Assembly (NCBI RefSeq): GCF_000525835.1
Contig: NZ_AODD01000013.1
Location: 62,001-126,000 of the forward strand
From: Listeria grandensis FSL F6-0971
GTDB lineage: Bacteria; Bacillota; Bacilli; Lactobacillales; Listeriaceae
Length of the DNA stretch: 64,000 nucleotides
Reading direction: 5' to 3'
Both the position numbers and the translations under genes were made by a program. Positions 27,772 to 36,962 of this stretch are shown here, one piece after another; position 1 is the first letter of the stretch; each line of letters opens with the position of its first letter. The notes under the pieces were generated by a model. That model worked only from the letters and a program-made list of their open reading frames with translations, was not told the DNA's origin and made no database searches.

Positions 27772-27777
27772 AGCAGC

Positions 27778-27814
27778 AAAACCAAGTGGGCAATAGGCAT
27801 ACCGCTTGGTTTTA
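27778..27814 (+). terminator. Terminator of the UspA gene
   Basis: ACCAAGTGGG and CCGCTTGGT arms, then TTTTATTTAT. Confidence 0.78.
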
Positions 27815-27868
27815 TTTATGCTATACTACAACTATGAATACCTCTACATAGAAAGAAGGAACACACAC

Positions 27869-28813
27869 ATGCAAAAAGGAAAAACTCCGGCTTCGCTTTA
27901 CTTATTATTAGTTCTCGTTATGGCGAGTTGGGGATTGAACGTAACGGCAACAAAAGTTTTAGTCGCGCATTTCCCACCGATCACCATGACGTCTTTTCGA
28001 ATTTTCACGGCCGCCGTTGCCGTTTTTATCTTCTTAATCGCGATTGGCAAATTTAGATTCCCGACAAAGCGGGAACTTGGGTTTATTGCAGCGGGAAGCC
28101 TATTTAATATCGTACTTCACCATTATTTTTTAGCGTCTGGCCTCACGATGACAACTGGCACAAACGGCGGACTCATTTTAGGGATTGGACCTATTTTGAC
28201 GGCGGTTTTGGCGGCGATTTTCTTGCGGGAGATCATCTCTGGCGTGCAACTGATTGGCTTGATTTCAGGACTTCTTGGCGTGTCGCTCATTGTACTCACT
28301 GGCGGACAGGGACTTTCCGGCGCCTCACTCGGAGACATCTATGTATTTATCGCAATTTTGTCGCAATGCTTTAGCTTCATTATTATTAAACGTGTGGCTA
28401 GAACGCTTGATACACGCCTCATGACGGCTTACATGCTACTCATCGGTTCCGTTTTTCTTTTTGGTACGAGCCTCGTCGAAGAACCGAATGGCCTCGCGCA
28501 GATGGGTGGACATTCTGGGATGATGTGGCTACTCTTCCTCGCTTCCGCCATCTTTGCAACCGCATTTGGAAACCTAATTTATAATTATGCAGTCGGACAG
28601 ATTGGCCCATCCAAAACAGCGATTTTTATGAACCTGAATCCATTTTTCTCATTGATTGGCGCTTCTCTTTTCCTCAATGAACAGATCAGCTGGATGCAAG
28701 TGCTCGGTTTTCTGCTCATTATCGTTGGTGTCATTCTTGGTTCCGGTGCCCTGCCAGAATTAATTCGCGCCAGGAAAAGAATACGCACACCGCGAAAAGT
28801 CATGGACGAGTAG
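27869..28813 (+). CDS. EamA/DMT family transporter
   Basis: A 314-aa membrane protein with ten predicted helices in two EamA repeats (first from SLYLLLVLVMASWGLNVTATK, second from LGDIYVFIAILSQCFSFIIIK). Family members export amino acids or other metabolites. It ends in a basic tail (RARKRIRTPRKVMDE). ATG 27869 is preferred over the in-frame upstream start at 27806 because of GAAGGAA 9 bases upstream. The substrate is unknown. Confidence 0.85.
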   Translation: MQKGKTPASLYLLLVLVMASWGLNVTATKVLVAHFPPITMTSFRIFTAAVAVFIFLIAIGKFRFPTKRELGFIAAGSLFNIVLHHYFLASGLTMTTGTNGGLILGIGPILTAVLAAIFLREIISGVQLIGLISGLLGVSLIVLTGGQGLSGASLGDIYVFIAILSQCFSFIIIKRVARTLDTRLMTAYMLLIGSVFLFGTSLVEEPNGLAQMGGHSGMMWLLFLASAIFATAFGNLIYNYAVGQIGPSKTAIFMNLNPFFSLIGASLFLNEQISWMQVLGFLLIIVGVILGSGALPELIRARKRIRTPRKVMDE

Positions 28814-28829
28814 ACCGCTCATCCATGAC
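28799..28829. terminator. Bidirectional terminator between EamA and GT2 genes
   Basis: Arms GTCATGGACGAG and CTCATCCATGAC with a short loop; it contains the stop codon of the EamA gene and is followed by T-rich sequence. Confidence 0.72.
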
Positions 28830-28838
28830 TTCTTTCTT

Positions 28839-29816
28839 TTATTTTTCTCCATCTTTAAGATACGAATTTTGTTCGACGATAAATCTTGGGCGTTGCTTCA
28901 CTTCCGAATAAATCCGCCCAATATATTCACCGACAACGCCTAGACTCATCATTTGCACCCCGCCGATCACCCAAATAGAGAGCATCAGCGACGACCAGCC
29001 AGCTTCAGCAGTGCCATTCAAATGCTGAATAAACGTATAAATACCAATCACAATCGCCACGACAAACATCAGCGCACCTAGTCCTGTCACAAGCCGAATT
29101 GGAGCCACACTAAACGACGTCAAGCCATCCGCGGCAAAAGCCAGCATCTTCTTCAAAGGATATTTCGACTCACCAGCAAAACGCTCTTTTCGATGGTAGT
29201 AGACTTTTTCCGATTTAAAACCGATCAGCGGCACGATCCCCCGTAAGAAAATATTATTCTCTGGAAACAGATTCATCTCTTGTAACGCCAAGCTTCCCAG
29301 CAAACGATAATCCGCATGATCTGGAATCAAATGAATGCCGAATTTCCCCATCATACTATAGAATAGATGCGCCGATCCACGCTTAAATCGCGTATCCGTC
29401 TTACGCTCATCGCGAATTCCATAAACGACCTCATAACCCGCGCGATATTTCTCAATAAAATCTGGAATCACGCCCACATCATCTTGTAAATCCGAGTCAA
29501 TCGAAATAATACAATCTGCGCGCCCTTCCGCTGCCTGCATTCCCGCAAGTAATGCATTTTGGTGTCCGAAGTTACGGCTCAATTTGACACCACTGACAAA
29601 ATCATGCCTACTCATCGCATCCGCAATAATTTCCCAAGTGCGATCACGACTTCCATCATCTACAAACAACAAATCACTCGCCTCGGCGATTACCAGTTTA
29701 TCCTTCATATCCCGCAAAATCGTTCCCAATTGCTTCATCGTCTCATGCAAGACCTCTTCTTCATTATAACAAGGAACGATAATCGTTAACAATGGCCTAT
29801 CTCTCATCCAAGTCAC
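28839..29816 (-). CDS. Glycosyltransferase family 2, GtrB/DPM1-like
   Basis: A 325-aa membrane enzyme that would load a sugar on undecaprenyl phosphate on the inner face. The catalytic domain has TIIVPCYNEEEVL, LLFVDDGSRDRTWEI, SRNFGHQNALLAGM and the metal motif IDSDLQDD; two C-terminal membrane helices follow (LVTGLGALMFVVAIVIGIYTF and SSLMLSIWVIGGVQMMSLG). The start lies 2 bases after the stop of a large membrane protein, so the two form an operon and a likely glycosylation pair for a wall or teichoic polymer. Confidence 0.88.
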   Translation of the reverse strand: MTWMRDRPLLTIIVPCYNEEEVLHETMKQLGTILRDMKDKLVIAEASDLLFVDDGSRDRTWEIIADAMSRHDFVSGVKLSRNFGHQNALLAGMQAAEGRADCIISIDSDLQDDVGVIPDFIEKYRAGYEVVYGIRDERKTDTRFKRGSAHLFYSMMGKFGIHLIPDHADYRLLGSLALQEMNLFPENNIFLRGIVPLIGFKSEKVYYHRKERFAGESKYPLKKMLAFAADGLTSFSVAPIRLVTGLGALMFVVAIVIGIYTFIQHLNGTAEAGWSSLMLSIWVIGGVQMMSLGVVGEYIGRIYSEVKQRPRFIVEQNSYLKDGEK

Positions 29817-29818
29817 CC

Positions 29819-31510
29819 CTACTCTACTTTATATAAATATATCTTCCACGCAGACTGATTATTATTAAAAACTTTTTCCAAATGCAACTTATTCTCGCTC
29901 GCATTATCAATCGGAACCGCTGAGAAAATATATTCGCCGCCCATCTCTTTAAACGCAGCTGTATTTAATTCCAGATTTTTCACGTGTTGCTTTGAATGCT
30001 TATCGAACAAATAATGCTTCCCAAGTTCAGCAACAAAAATATACACACGGTTACCCCAACCATCATAATAATCCTCGAGTAACGGGCTCTTATCCAGTTC
30101 CTTCGCAATAATCTCGCGGAACTGCTTCTTGTAACTAAGCGGATACGAGTTCACATAACCGTCCAACGTATAAAAACCATTTTCCTGTGAAATCGATGGA
30201 TGGATTCCAATACTTGCCACCCGATAATCTTCTTGCGGCTTCCCAATATACGCTTTTATCTCTTGAAATTGATTTTTTGCGTAAAATTGATTGATCGAAG
30301 GCGTTCCGGCAGATCGATATAGAATCTCCGAATTATTCATAAAAGTCACGCCGAGTTGTAACACAAGGCCAAGAATCGCGAGCTTTTTCCACCAGCCACC
30401 CTTACTTGCAAAATAAACGAGCGCGAGGGCAAACAATCCATAAAAAATAAATGGCTGCAAAAAATGAAACCGCGAAAAATTAAACGACCGCATAATTGAA
30501 ATTTGTTCTTTGATTGGATTCCAAGCACCCCACCACCAAAAAGCGTACCAAATCGACAGTGAAAAATTCAGCGCTAATAGCCATAAAAAGATCTTTTGTC
30601 CGCACCATTCTTTCTTCACAATGATCACGACTAGCGCTAGTAAAATCATTGGTAGAATCACATAAGTCGCAAGGGGCTGATCATGCGTATGCCCAATTGT
30701 AAAGTTTTTAAAAGTTAAGCGAATCGAGCCTAAAAAACTATTATTCGGTAGCGCAAACGCACTTCGCGAGTCCGGTTCGTTGTCCTGCAAGAACATCTGT
30801 GAAATAAAGCGATAGTTAACGACGCAATACAGCACCGACATGTAAGCCATACTGCCAAAAAAGCGCCAATTCCAGCCACGTTTTTTCACAATATCGTATA
30901 CCCAAATGCAGGCAACGAGGAATAACAAGAAGCAAAAGCCAAGAATCAGGCTTGAATAAAACGGCAACAGCGTTAAAATCAACCAATTCCAGATGCTCTT
31001 TTTCCCTTTACGAATATTTAGAAAGGCCCATAATGCGAGCGGCATTCCAAGCGTACTGAGCATTCCTGATGGCCAAAACGGCGTCAGCGCAAACGCTACA
31101 GCTACAAATAATGTTATGTATTTTTTTGATGGATCTTTGATAACATAATCACGCAACCATAATCGCATCCCAATAAACGCAAAAATTCGCGTAATCAGTT
31201 GGCTAAATGCAAAGGCAAGTGGCGTCGGAAAAATCGCGTACAACCACACGATACCAACAAACTGCGAATCAAAGGCATCCCGTGGCGCTACACCATCTAA
31301 CATTTGCGGAATATTGCTCCCCGTCTTCGCTAAATAGTTCCCGCTATTAAGTAATACGCGATACCACGTCATATTGGAATCCAAATTATCATGAATCCGA
31401 ATATGACTATTTCCTCCTAAAATAAATAATGGCGCCGTAAAAATAAGTATCAGCGCTATGGCAATCAACTCTTGCTTTCTCTCTACTATCCAATTTTTCA
31501 ATTCTTTCAC
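29819..31510 (-). CDS. DUF6044-like polytopic membrane protein (GT-C-like)
   Basis: A 563-aa protein with around ten to twelve membrane helices in the first 400 residues and an extracellular C-terminal domain. The N-terminal loop after helix 1 has HIRIHDNLDSNMTWYR, an acidic motif like the catalytic loop of GT-C glycosyltransferases (YfhO-like). Linked to a GtrB-type enzyme, it would transfer the lipid-linked sugar to a surface acceptor (inference). No ribosome site stands out beyond GGTGAAAG before ATG 31510. Confidence 0.75.
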   Translation of the reverse strand: MKELKNWIVERKQELIAIALILIFTAPLFILGGNSHIRIHDNLDSNMTWYRVLLNSGNYLAKTGSNIPQMLDGVAPRDAFDSQFVGIVWLYAIFPTPLAFAFSQLITRIFAFIGMRLWLRDYVIKDPSKKYITLFVAVAFALTPFWPSGMLSTLGMPLALWAFLNIRKGKKSIWNWLILTLLPFYSSLILGFCFLLFLVACIWVYDIVKKRGWNWRFFGSMAYMSVLYCVVNYRFISQMFLQDNEPDSRSAFALPNNSFLGSIRLTFKNFTIGHTHDQPLATYVILPMILLALVVIIVKKEWCGQKIFLWLLALNFSLSIWYAFWWWGAWNPIKEQISIMRSFNFSRFHFLQPFIFYGLFALALVYFASKGGWWKKLAILGLVLQLGVTFMNNSEILYRSAGTPSINQFYAKNQFQEIKAYIGKPQEDYRVASIGIHPSISQENGFYTLDGYVNSYPLSYKKQFREIIAKELDKSPLLEDYYDGWGNRVYIFVAELGKHYLFDKHSKQHVKNLELNTAAFKEMGGEYIFSAVPIDNASENKLHLEKVFNNNQSAWKIYLYKVE

Positions 31511-31571
31511 CTCTAAAAGCTATTTGTATACGTCCTCCATTATAGCAATAGAAGCCCAACATCGCAAAAAA

Positions 31572-31620
31572 ACACGTTATAACATCGGCATCCTATTCTC
31601 ATACCAACTTATCATAACGC
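31572..31620 (-). terminator. Hairpin terminator of the PBECR4-like gene
   Basis: GCGTTATGATA and TGTTATAACGTG arms followed by eight T on the minus strand. Confidence 0.55.
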
Positions 31621-31624
31621 GCCC

Positions 31625-32206
31625 CTAAGCAAATACCTTATCGTCATTTAAAAATGGCTCCATTTCACTTCGATGCTTCTCCTCGTACAGTAAATACACT
31701 CTCTCTTTTGTCGCCAAACACTCTCGAATAATGCAAATAACCGGAAAACTCGGGGTTAGCGTATCATATTTGCCATTCCGTAAATTCAGTAGCGACGTTG
31801 GTACATACTTATCTGTTGATGCATACTTTAATGTGATCGCTAAAATGCTCTTGTTAGAGCGAATTGCCTTATCATACGTGAGGCGTAAATAATGACCTTG
31901 CGAGCAAACCTTAACATGCTTATTTACGAGCTCATGAAGAAGTGGCAACACTTGAAGTTTCTGCGTCGTTGTTCCGTCGCTTTTCGCCTCAATATCATCG
32001 ATACGCAATGTTTTATTCTGAATATCATGATAGAAAGATCCGGCACCACCACGATATTTCACTCCACACAAATGCATAAAATTCGTCTTTACCATATAGA
32101 TGGAAAACTGCTTAATCTCGTGTTTTTCCTTATAGAAATAAATAACCCGCTTGTTGACAAAATGCTCTTTAAAAAATGCATGTCCTGCTGTTAGTTGTTG
32201 TAACAT
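31625..32206 (-). CDS. PBECR4-like (phage Barnase-EndoU-ColicinE5/D-RelE superfamily) protein
   Basis: A 193-aa soluble protein without signal peptide. Segments FSIYMVKTNFMHLCGVKYRGGAGSFYHDI and YVPTSLLNLRNGKYD resemble the PBECR4 group of predicted nucleases seen in phages and mobile elements. No immunity gene is recognisable beside it. ATG 32206 follows AAGGAGAAAAGACC. The leader contains a hairpin and a 52-bp tandem repeat. Family assignment is by eye and needs a profile search; the nuclease role is inference. Confidence 0.5.
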   Translation of the reverse strand: MLQQLTAGHAFFKEHFVNKRVIYFYKEKHEIKQFSIYMVKTNFMHLCGVKYRGGAGSFYHDIQNKTLRIDDIEAKSDGTTTQKLQVLPLLHELVNKHVKVCSQGHYLRLTYDKAIRSNKSILAITLKYASTDKYVPTSLLNLRNGKYDTLTPSFPVICIIRECLATKERVYLLYEEKHRSEMEPFLNDDKVFA

Positions 32207-32235
32207 AGGTCTTTTCTCCTTATACGTATATATAG

Positions 32236-32268
32236 AAAAGAAGGATAACTATCGCTACCCTTCTTTCC
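32236..32268. terminator. Hairpin in the leader of the PBECR4-like gene
   Basis: AAAGAAGG and CCTTCTTT arms around a 16-base loop, 30 bases before the start codon at 32206 on the minus strand. T-rich sequence follows, so it may attenuate. Confidence 0.5.
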
Positions 32269-32275
32269 ATGACAG

Positions 32276-32379
32276 GTTTTTCCGTTGCTCGCCAACAGCC
32301 AGCACTTACGTCTGACATTTATATCGAGTTTTTCCGTTGCTCGCCAACAGTCAGTACTTATGCCTGACATTCATATCGA
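32276..32379. repeat. Two tandem copies of a 52-bp unit
   Basis: Units 32276-32327 and 32328-32379 agree except for about six transitions. Each holds a small inverted repeat GTTG-CTCGC-CAAC and an imperfect GTCAG-N9-CTGAC. The sequence after 32380 starts similarly and then diverges. Confidence 0.85.
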
Positions 32380-32500
32380 GTTGACCATGTGCCTGCCCAC
32401 ATTCAGATAACCTAAGCATCTGTTCTTCTCTTAGATTGTATCACGCTACGCAACTATCTGCAAGCACATTTATACCCCTTACTGCTAGCATTTCCACCCC

Positions 32501-34407
32501 TTATTCCGTTATTTTCACCTGCATTTCGGAATCATATGTTTCGACACCATTGACCCGATAGCGCAATACAACTTTAGAATGCGAGGTTATATTATTCCCT
32601 TTCACATTGATTAAAAAGCTACCATCACTATTCATTGTTGTGTTTTTAATTCCGATGCCATCGATAAATAGTCCTACAATCTGATAATGTCCGGTATTAT
32701 TGTCTACCCTCCCTTTTATATTCGCATCTCCCACTGTATATATTGCAGAACCGGTGTAAAAGCTCCCAATAAACGGTATCGTTGGACTCGGAAGCGGCTC
32801 CGTTGCCACTTTTAAAGTAGATGGCATGACAGGATTTAGACCTCGCGTCACATCCGTTTTTTTACTTCCACTATTCCCCCACAAAATGAGTTGATTCACC
32901 GCGTTAAAAGTACCCGTATCCGCAACTGTCACCCAACCATTGATCTGTTTATCCCATATCGCTTGATTGTCCGTCACCGTCAGCAGCTCCACCGGGTTGC
33001 GAACTTCTATCATTACCTTATAATAATTGTCCACCAGACCATCGATGTTAAATCGGTTATTTTCAATACTTATCCCACGCGACTTATTGACTGCTCCACT
33101 CAAAATTCGTATCGGGTAACGCATCCTGCCACTCGCATTAAAATCATTGTTTTTAATAATGATATTTTTGGGTGTCGTCTTCACACCTTGGCGATCACGT
33201 TCATATAGAGCCATAAACGCAAAATTATCATAACTATCTAGTTGCACAAAATTGTTCGTGACTCGCTGCATTTTCAGCACCAGAAAGGCGAATCGCTGTA
33301 TACCCCGTCATGTTTTTCTGCAAGTCGGCATCGATACTACCCGCGATAATCTTTCCATCCTTATCCTGCTCCACCTGATGTTGCAATGGTAGCTCCAGCG
33401 CCATCTGGTCTTTCTTTTTCCGCTCAATATTGTTGATTTCGATATTGCTCGGATTATAGCGATCGCTTCCCTCTCCGCTAATCAGCGTGTTGCTGTCAAT
33501 CACAATGTTATTATTTCCAGCACCATAACTATCGATACCGCCGTCTACCATCGATTTACGATCCTCAGGAGAATACTCCATATTCGCCGGCGCATAAAAA
33601 TGTTGCTTGCCATATCGCTGCATCCAATCTCTAATCTGATTTCTCATGATACTAATCTGTTTCGTACCACTTCCACCGTTTCCGCGATACATCACAATAC
33701 CCGTTCGCCCCATATTTTCAATCACATTAGCCTCAATTTGCATCGTTTGGCAATACTCCATCGCAATCCCACTTTGAAGATTCGAGTTACGGATTTGCGA
33801 ACGCTTCACCGATCCCGACTTCACACCACCCAAATAAATAATCGAGTTCGCCTGTTCGTTACCATCCGCGATAATGTTATCAATCTGAATATTATCCAGC
33901 CGCTCATAAGGCTCCGCCAGCGATGTGCTATCATCTTTATAATCCCCCGCCAAATTAATCAACGAAAACGCGTACTGATGGCCACTCATAATGACTGGAT
34001 CGATGTCATAACGAATGCTCATATTCCGAATCGTCACATTCCTTATGTATTTCGGATTCGCCACATTCGCAGCCTCCGTCGTAATCCCTTGTTTTGGCGC
34101 TATAAAAACCAACTGACTCTGCGTCGGATCCGCCGTTTCCCCCTCTATCGTCACATTTGACGGCACCTTGAGCGTATTATCCATATAATACTTCCCAGCA
34201 GAAAATTGAATCGTCACATTCTCCCCACTCTCGTTAACCGCTTCCAAAATACGCCCCCAACCAGTAGCGTTCGCCGTCGCCGCTGACCTATCTTCTTTTT
34301 TCAAAAATAAATCTGCCTGAATAACCTCTGCCGCGTCACCTTTTAACACCACCCCACGCTAATCCAACAAAAAACACCAACACAAAAATAATATTCTTCC
34401 TTCTCAT
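32501..34407 (-). pseudogene. Right-handed beta-helix surface protein with Ig-like C-terminus, two frameshifts
   Basis: Three frames read as one protein of about 635 aa. Start ATG 34407 gives a signal peptide MRRKNIIFVLVFFVGLAWG. Deleting one base in CCCC 34352-34355 joins it to the frame beginning VVLKGDAAEVIQADL. A second one-base excess near TTTT 33271-33274 separates the middle (ending RLSGAEN) from the C-terminal part (RVTNNFVQLDSYDNFAF). Contents: parallel beta-helix repeats (RNVTIRNMSIRYD, IVIDSNTLISG, IIIKNNDFNASG) and an Ig-like end (GDANIKGRVDNNTGHYQIVGLFIDG). Probably intact in the organism, or a decaying copy. Polysaccharide binding or cleavage is plausible. Confidence 0.75.
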
Positions 34408-34417
34408 CAAAATATGT

Positions 34418-34847
34418 TCCCCCAGTATACCTATATTCTCAAAAAGAGCTTAATTTTAAATAAAAACTCAATTTGAATACAAAAAGTATATCTCGGTCAT
34501 ATCCAGAAAACAATCCAATTTCGCCATCAAATCAGCAATATCATCGAAAATCAGCTGTTTTTTCAAAAACTAACAAAAACTCACTTTCAAACAATCTCCA
34601 CTCAAATTCTAAATAGTCCTCATCACTATTATTCCGGTATACTTAAATCATTTCCTTCATAAATCCACTATTTACCTCTAAATTCCCCAATTACTAAGAT
34701 ACGACGTTTCCATGACAAAAAGCCCCCAGAAGCCATACTAAGGACTTTTTTACTCTAATTCGCTATTTTTTTACTCCGAAAAAACGATAGCAGCTCAGAA
34801 TTTCGTTTTTCCTGCCATCCTTTCTTCTAACGGATACATTTCAATCA
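34418..34847. other. 430-base AT-rich intergenic stretch
   Basis: No open frame with a ribosome site is visible on either strand. It holds an imperfect inverted repeat near 34713-34750 (AAAAAGCCCC and GGACTTTTTT) that could terminate the IS-like remnant. The A+T-rich character and flanking remnants suggest decayed mobile DNA. Confidence 0.5.
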
Positions 34848-35075
34848 TCATCTTTTGAAATACTGTTCGTATTCTGAGATCCATCGATATAGCTTATCTG
34901 TATGAATATTTAATTCATTACAAACTTCTTTCACAGAAAAATTTTCTTTCAAAACAAGTGTTACTTTAACATCGTATTCTACCATACACATCGCTTCAGT
35001 AGTACTTACAATTTTGTAATCGTTATTGAAACAGTTTTGTTGAAAGATATGCATTGTTGGTGTGATTGGACTCAC
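34848..35075 (-). pseudogene. IS3-type OrfA transposase remnant (helix-turn-helix only)
   Basis: The 75-aa frame contains VKVTLVLKENFSVKEVCNELNIHTDKLYRWISEYEQY, the first helix-turn-helix of IS3-family OrfA proteins, and then stops. The leucine zipper and any OrfB are absent. No terminal inverted repeats were found, so this is a fragment. Its natural start is unclear; the part before MVEYDVKVTL does not look like transposase. Confidence 0.6.
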
Positions 35076-35247
35076 GATTGCTAAGAGGGAGATGCAGTAA
35101 ACCCCTTACAAAATTGTAAGACCCTTAAAAACCATGAGTATGCTACGGTTAACACTCAGGAGATTAAGATGCATATATTATTTAAGTTAAATATGTATGG
35201 AAATCTTGCTTGAATCGCGGAAATTTGTAAGAAATAGGAGGTCTTGT

Positions 35248-35916
35248 ATGTTTGAATTATCTTTAAAGCTTTTAAGCGGTATCGCCTGGTCCATTGTTTA
35301 TATCATGGTTATCAGAATTGGTGTAAAAGAAAAAACATACGGAATGCCCTTAGTGGCTTTAGGTTTAAATGTAGCATGGGAATCCATTTATACTTATGCA
35401 GATGTTGTATTGCAGATTCATGGGAGTATAGGTATCCAAACCATTATAAATATCATTTGGGTCGCTTTGGACTGTATCATTTTAGGTACTTTTTTCAAAT
35501 ATGGTTTAAAAGATTCTTATTTCCCAAAAAACAAATCAAAATTCGTATGGGGAAGCATTCTCATCCTAGGAACATGCTTTGCTATACAATTAGCTTTTGT
35601 TGCCGAATTTGGTTGGATGGGCTCATCTGATTTCCTCAGTGCTGCTAGGTATTCTGCATTTGTACAAAATCTAGCGATGTCTCTATTATTTATTAATTTT
35701 TTCTTCATGAGACAAGGAGCGCGGGGACAGAGTATTACCATTGCTGTTGCTAAATGGATTGGCACATTAGCCCCCACGATACTAATGGGATGGATTCAAT
35801 CTTTTAATCCTTTTATTCTTATTTTTGGACTTCTGTGCTCTGTCTTTGATATTATCTATATCTTATTATTGATAAATCATAAAAAAAAGAGACCACTCTC
35901 GTTTTATGGGAAGTAA
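35248..35916 (+). CDS. Seven-helix membrane protein resembling PaxB/Pyr4-type terpene cyclases
   Basis: A 222-aa hydrophobic protein with about seven membrane helices. The N-terminus SGIAWSIVYIMVIRIGVKEKTYGMPLVALGLNVAWESIY matches by eye the signature of the small transmembrane terpene cyclase family (Pyr4, PaxB, AtmB), including a Trp-Glu pair in the second helix where Pyr4 has an essential glutamate. A second conserved region is ILIFGLLCSVFDIIYILLL. ATG 35248 follows AGGAGG at 7 bases. No prenyltransferase or oxidase is adjacent. Bacterial relatives are mostly uncharacterised, so cyclase activity is inference. Confidence 0.62.
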   Translation: MFELSLKLLSGIAWSIVYIMVIRIGVKEKTYGMPLVALGLNVAWESIYTYADVVLQIHGSIGIQTIINIIWVALDCIILGTFFKYGLKDSYFPKNKSKFVWGSILILGTCFAIQLAFVAEFGWMGSSDFLSAARYSAFVQNLAMSLLFINFFFMRQGARGQSITIAVAKWIGTLAPTILMGWIQSFNPFILIFGLLCSVFDIIYILLLINHKKKRPLSFYGK

Positions 35917-35971
35917 AACGTACACATTCAAGAAAATCGGACATTGCACCATATTATGGTAAATCATCAAA

Positions 35972-36026
35972 AGAGGCAGCTGAAACGGTTGATTTTAATC
36001 AACGCATGTTTCAGCTTCCTTTTTAT
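35972..36026 (+). terminator. Terminator of the terpene-cyclase-like gene
   Basis: GAGGCAGCTGAAAC and GTTTCAGCTTCC arms with an inner GTTGATT/AATCAAC stem, then TTTTTATTTAA. Confidence 0.78.
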
Positions 36027-36150
36027 TTAATCTGCCACATAATAATTCCAGAACTAAATGCCTTTCCAATGGAAAAGCACAACTATTTTGTTCAATAACC
36101 CACCAATTAATCTATGTCCATTCTAGTTCACTCTAAAGCAAGTCAGAACG

Positions 36151-36179
36151 TTGCAAAATTGCCTAAAACACGGTATTCT
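36151..36179 (+). promoter_or_regulatory. Promoter of the NagB-like gene
   Basis: TTGCAA (36151-36156), 17 bases, TATTCT (36174-36179), 28 bases before the start codon. Confidence 0.58.
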
Positions 36180-36206
36180 GGAATTAATCGACAAGGAGGA
36201 GAACCA

Positions 36207-36938
36207 ATGAAAATTATCCGTACAAAAACATATGATGAAATGTCCGAAAAAGCGTATGATGTCGTGAAGGCAGTCATCGATTCCAAAGAAAACCCCGTTA
36301 TCAATACAACGACCGGCGCAAGTTATGACGGTATGTTCGAAAAACTCGTAGAAGGCATCAATAATGATGAAATTGACATCGAAAAAGTATTTATGATGAA
36401 CCTCGATGAATTTATCGCTCCACGCGAACAATCCCTTACAGTCTTCAACTACATGCACCAAAAATTCTACGACCAAATCAAGAAACAGCCACGTGAAATC
36501 GGTTTACTCGATGGAAGTTTGCCGAGTTTTGACGAAGAAATTGCGCGCTACAATAAGATTTTGGCAGCAAACAAACGTGATTTACAAATTCTTGGCCTTG
36601 GTGTGAACGCTCACTTAGGTGCGAACGAGCCTGGGACGCCATTTGACTCTCGCTTATTCCTAGCAGATAGCGATGATTCGACGATTAATAGCACGATGCT
36701 TTATTACAAAGTAACACGCGAAGAAGCGCCAGAACAAATGTTGACGCTTGGTCTTGCAGATATGATGGAGGCCGAGCAAATCCTTGTAACCGCCTCTGGT
36801 ACAAGAAAAGCAGAAGCCGTGAAAGCAACACTTGAAGGGCCAATTACAGAAGACTGCCCGGCATCGATTTTACAAAAACACCCGAACGTCGTGTTTATTA
36901 TTGATGAAGCAGCAGGCTCATTACTGACAAAGTATTAA
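36207..36938 (+). CDS. Glucosamine-6-phosphate deaminase family protein (NagB/GamA-like)
   Basis: A 243-aa sugar-phosphate isomerase/deaminase. Family features: NTTTGASYDGMFEKL (phosphate loop), Asp67 in MMNLDEFI (ring-opening base), and LGLGVNAHLGANEPG with His136 and Glu141. Here NAH replaces the usual NGH or DGH, so activity or substrate could differ, for example galactosamine-6-phosphate. ATG 36207 follows AAGGAGGAG. A GNAT gene follows 24 bases later, a plausible operon. Confidence 0.82.
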   Translation: MKIIRTKTYDEMSEKAYDVVKAVIDSKENPVINTTTGASYDGMFEKLVEGINNDEIDIEKVFMMNLDEFIAPREQSLTVFNYMHQKFYDQIKKQPREIGLLDGSLPSFDEEIARYNKILAANKRDLQILGLGVNAHLGANEPGTPFDSRLFLADSDDSTINSTMLYYKVTREEAPEQMLTLGLADMMEAEQILVTASGTRKAEAVKATLEGPITEDCPASILQKHPNVVFIIDEAAGSLLTKY

Positions 36939-36962
36939 AAACTCAGAACCAGGGGTGAAAAT

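Noticed and set aside
32276..32379. CRISPR-like array
   Set aside because: The two copies are tandem with no spacers and no cas gene nearby.
34848..35075. Complete IS3 element
   Set aside because: No OrfB, no inverted repeat ends and no target duplication; only a helix-turn-helix fragment remains.
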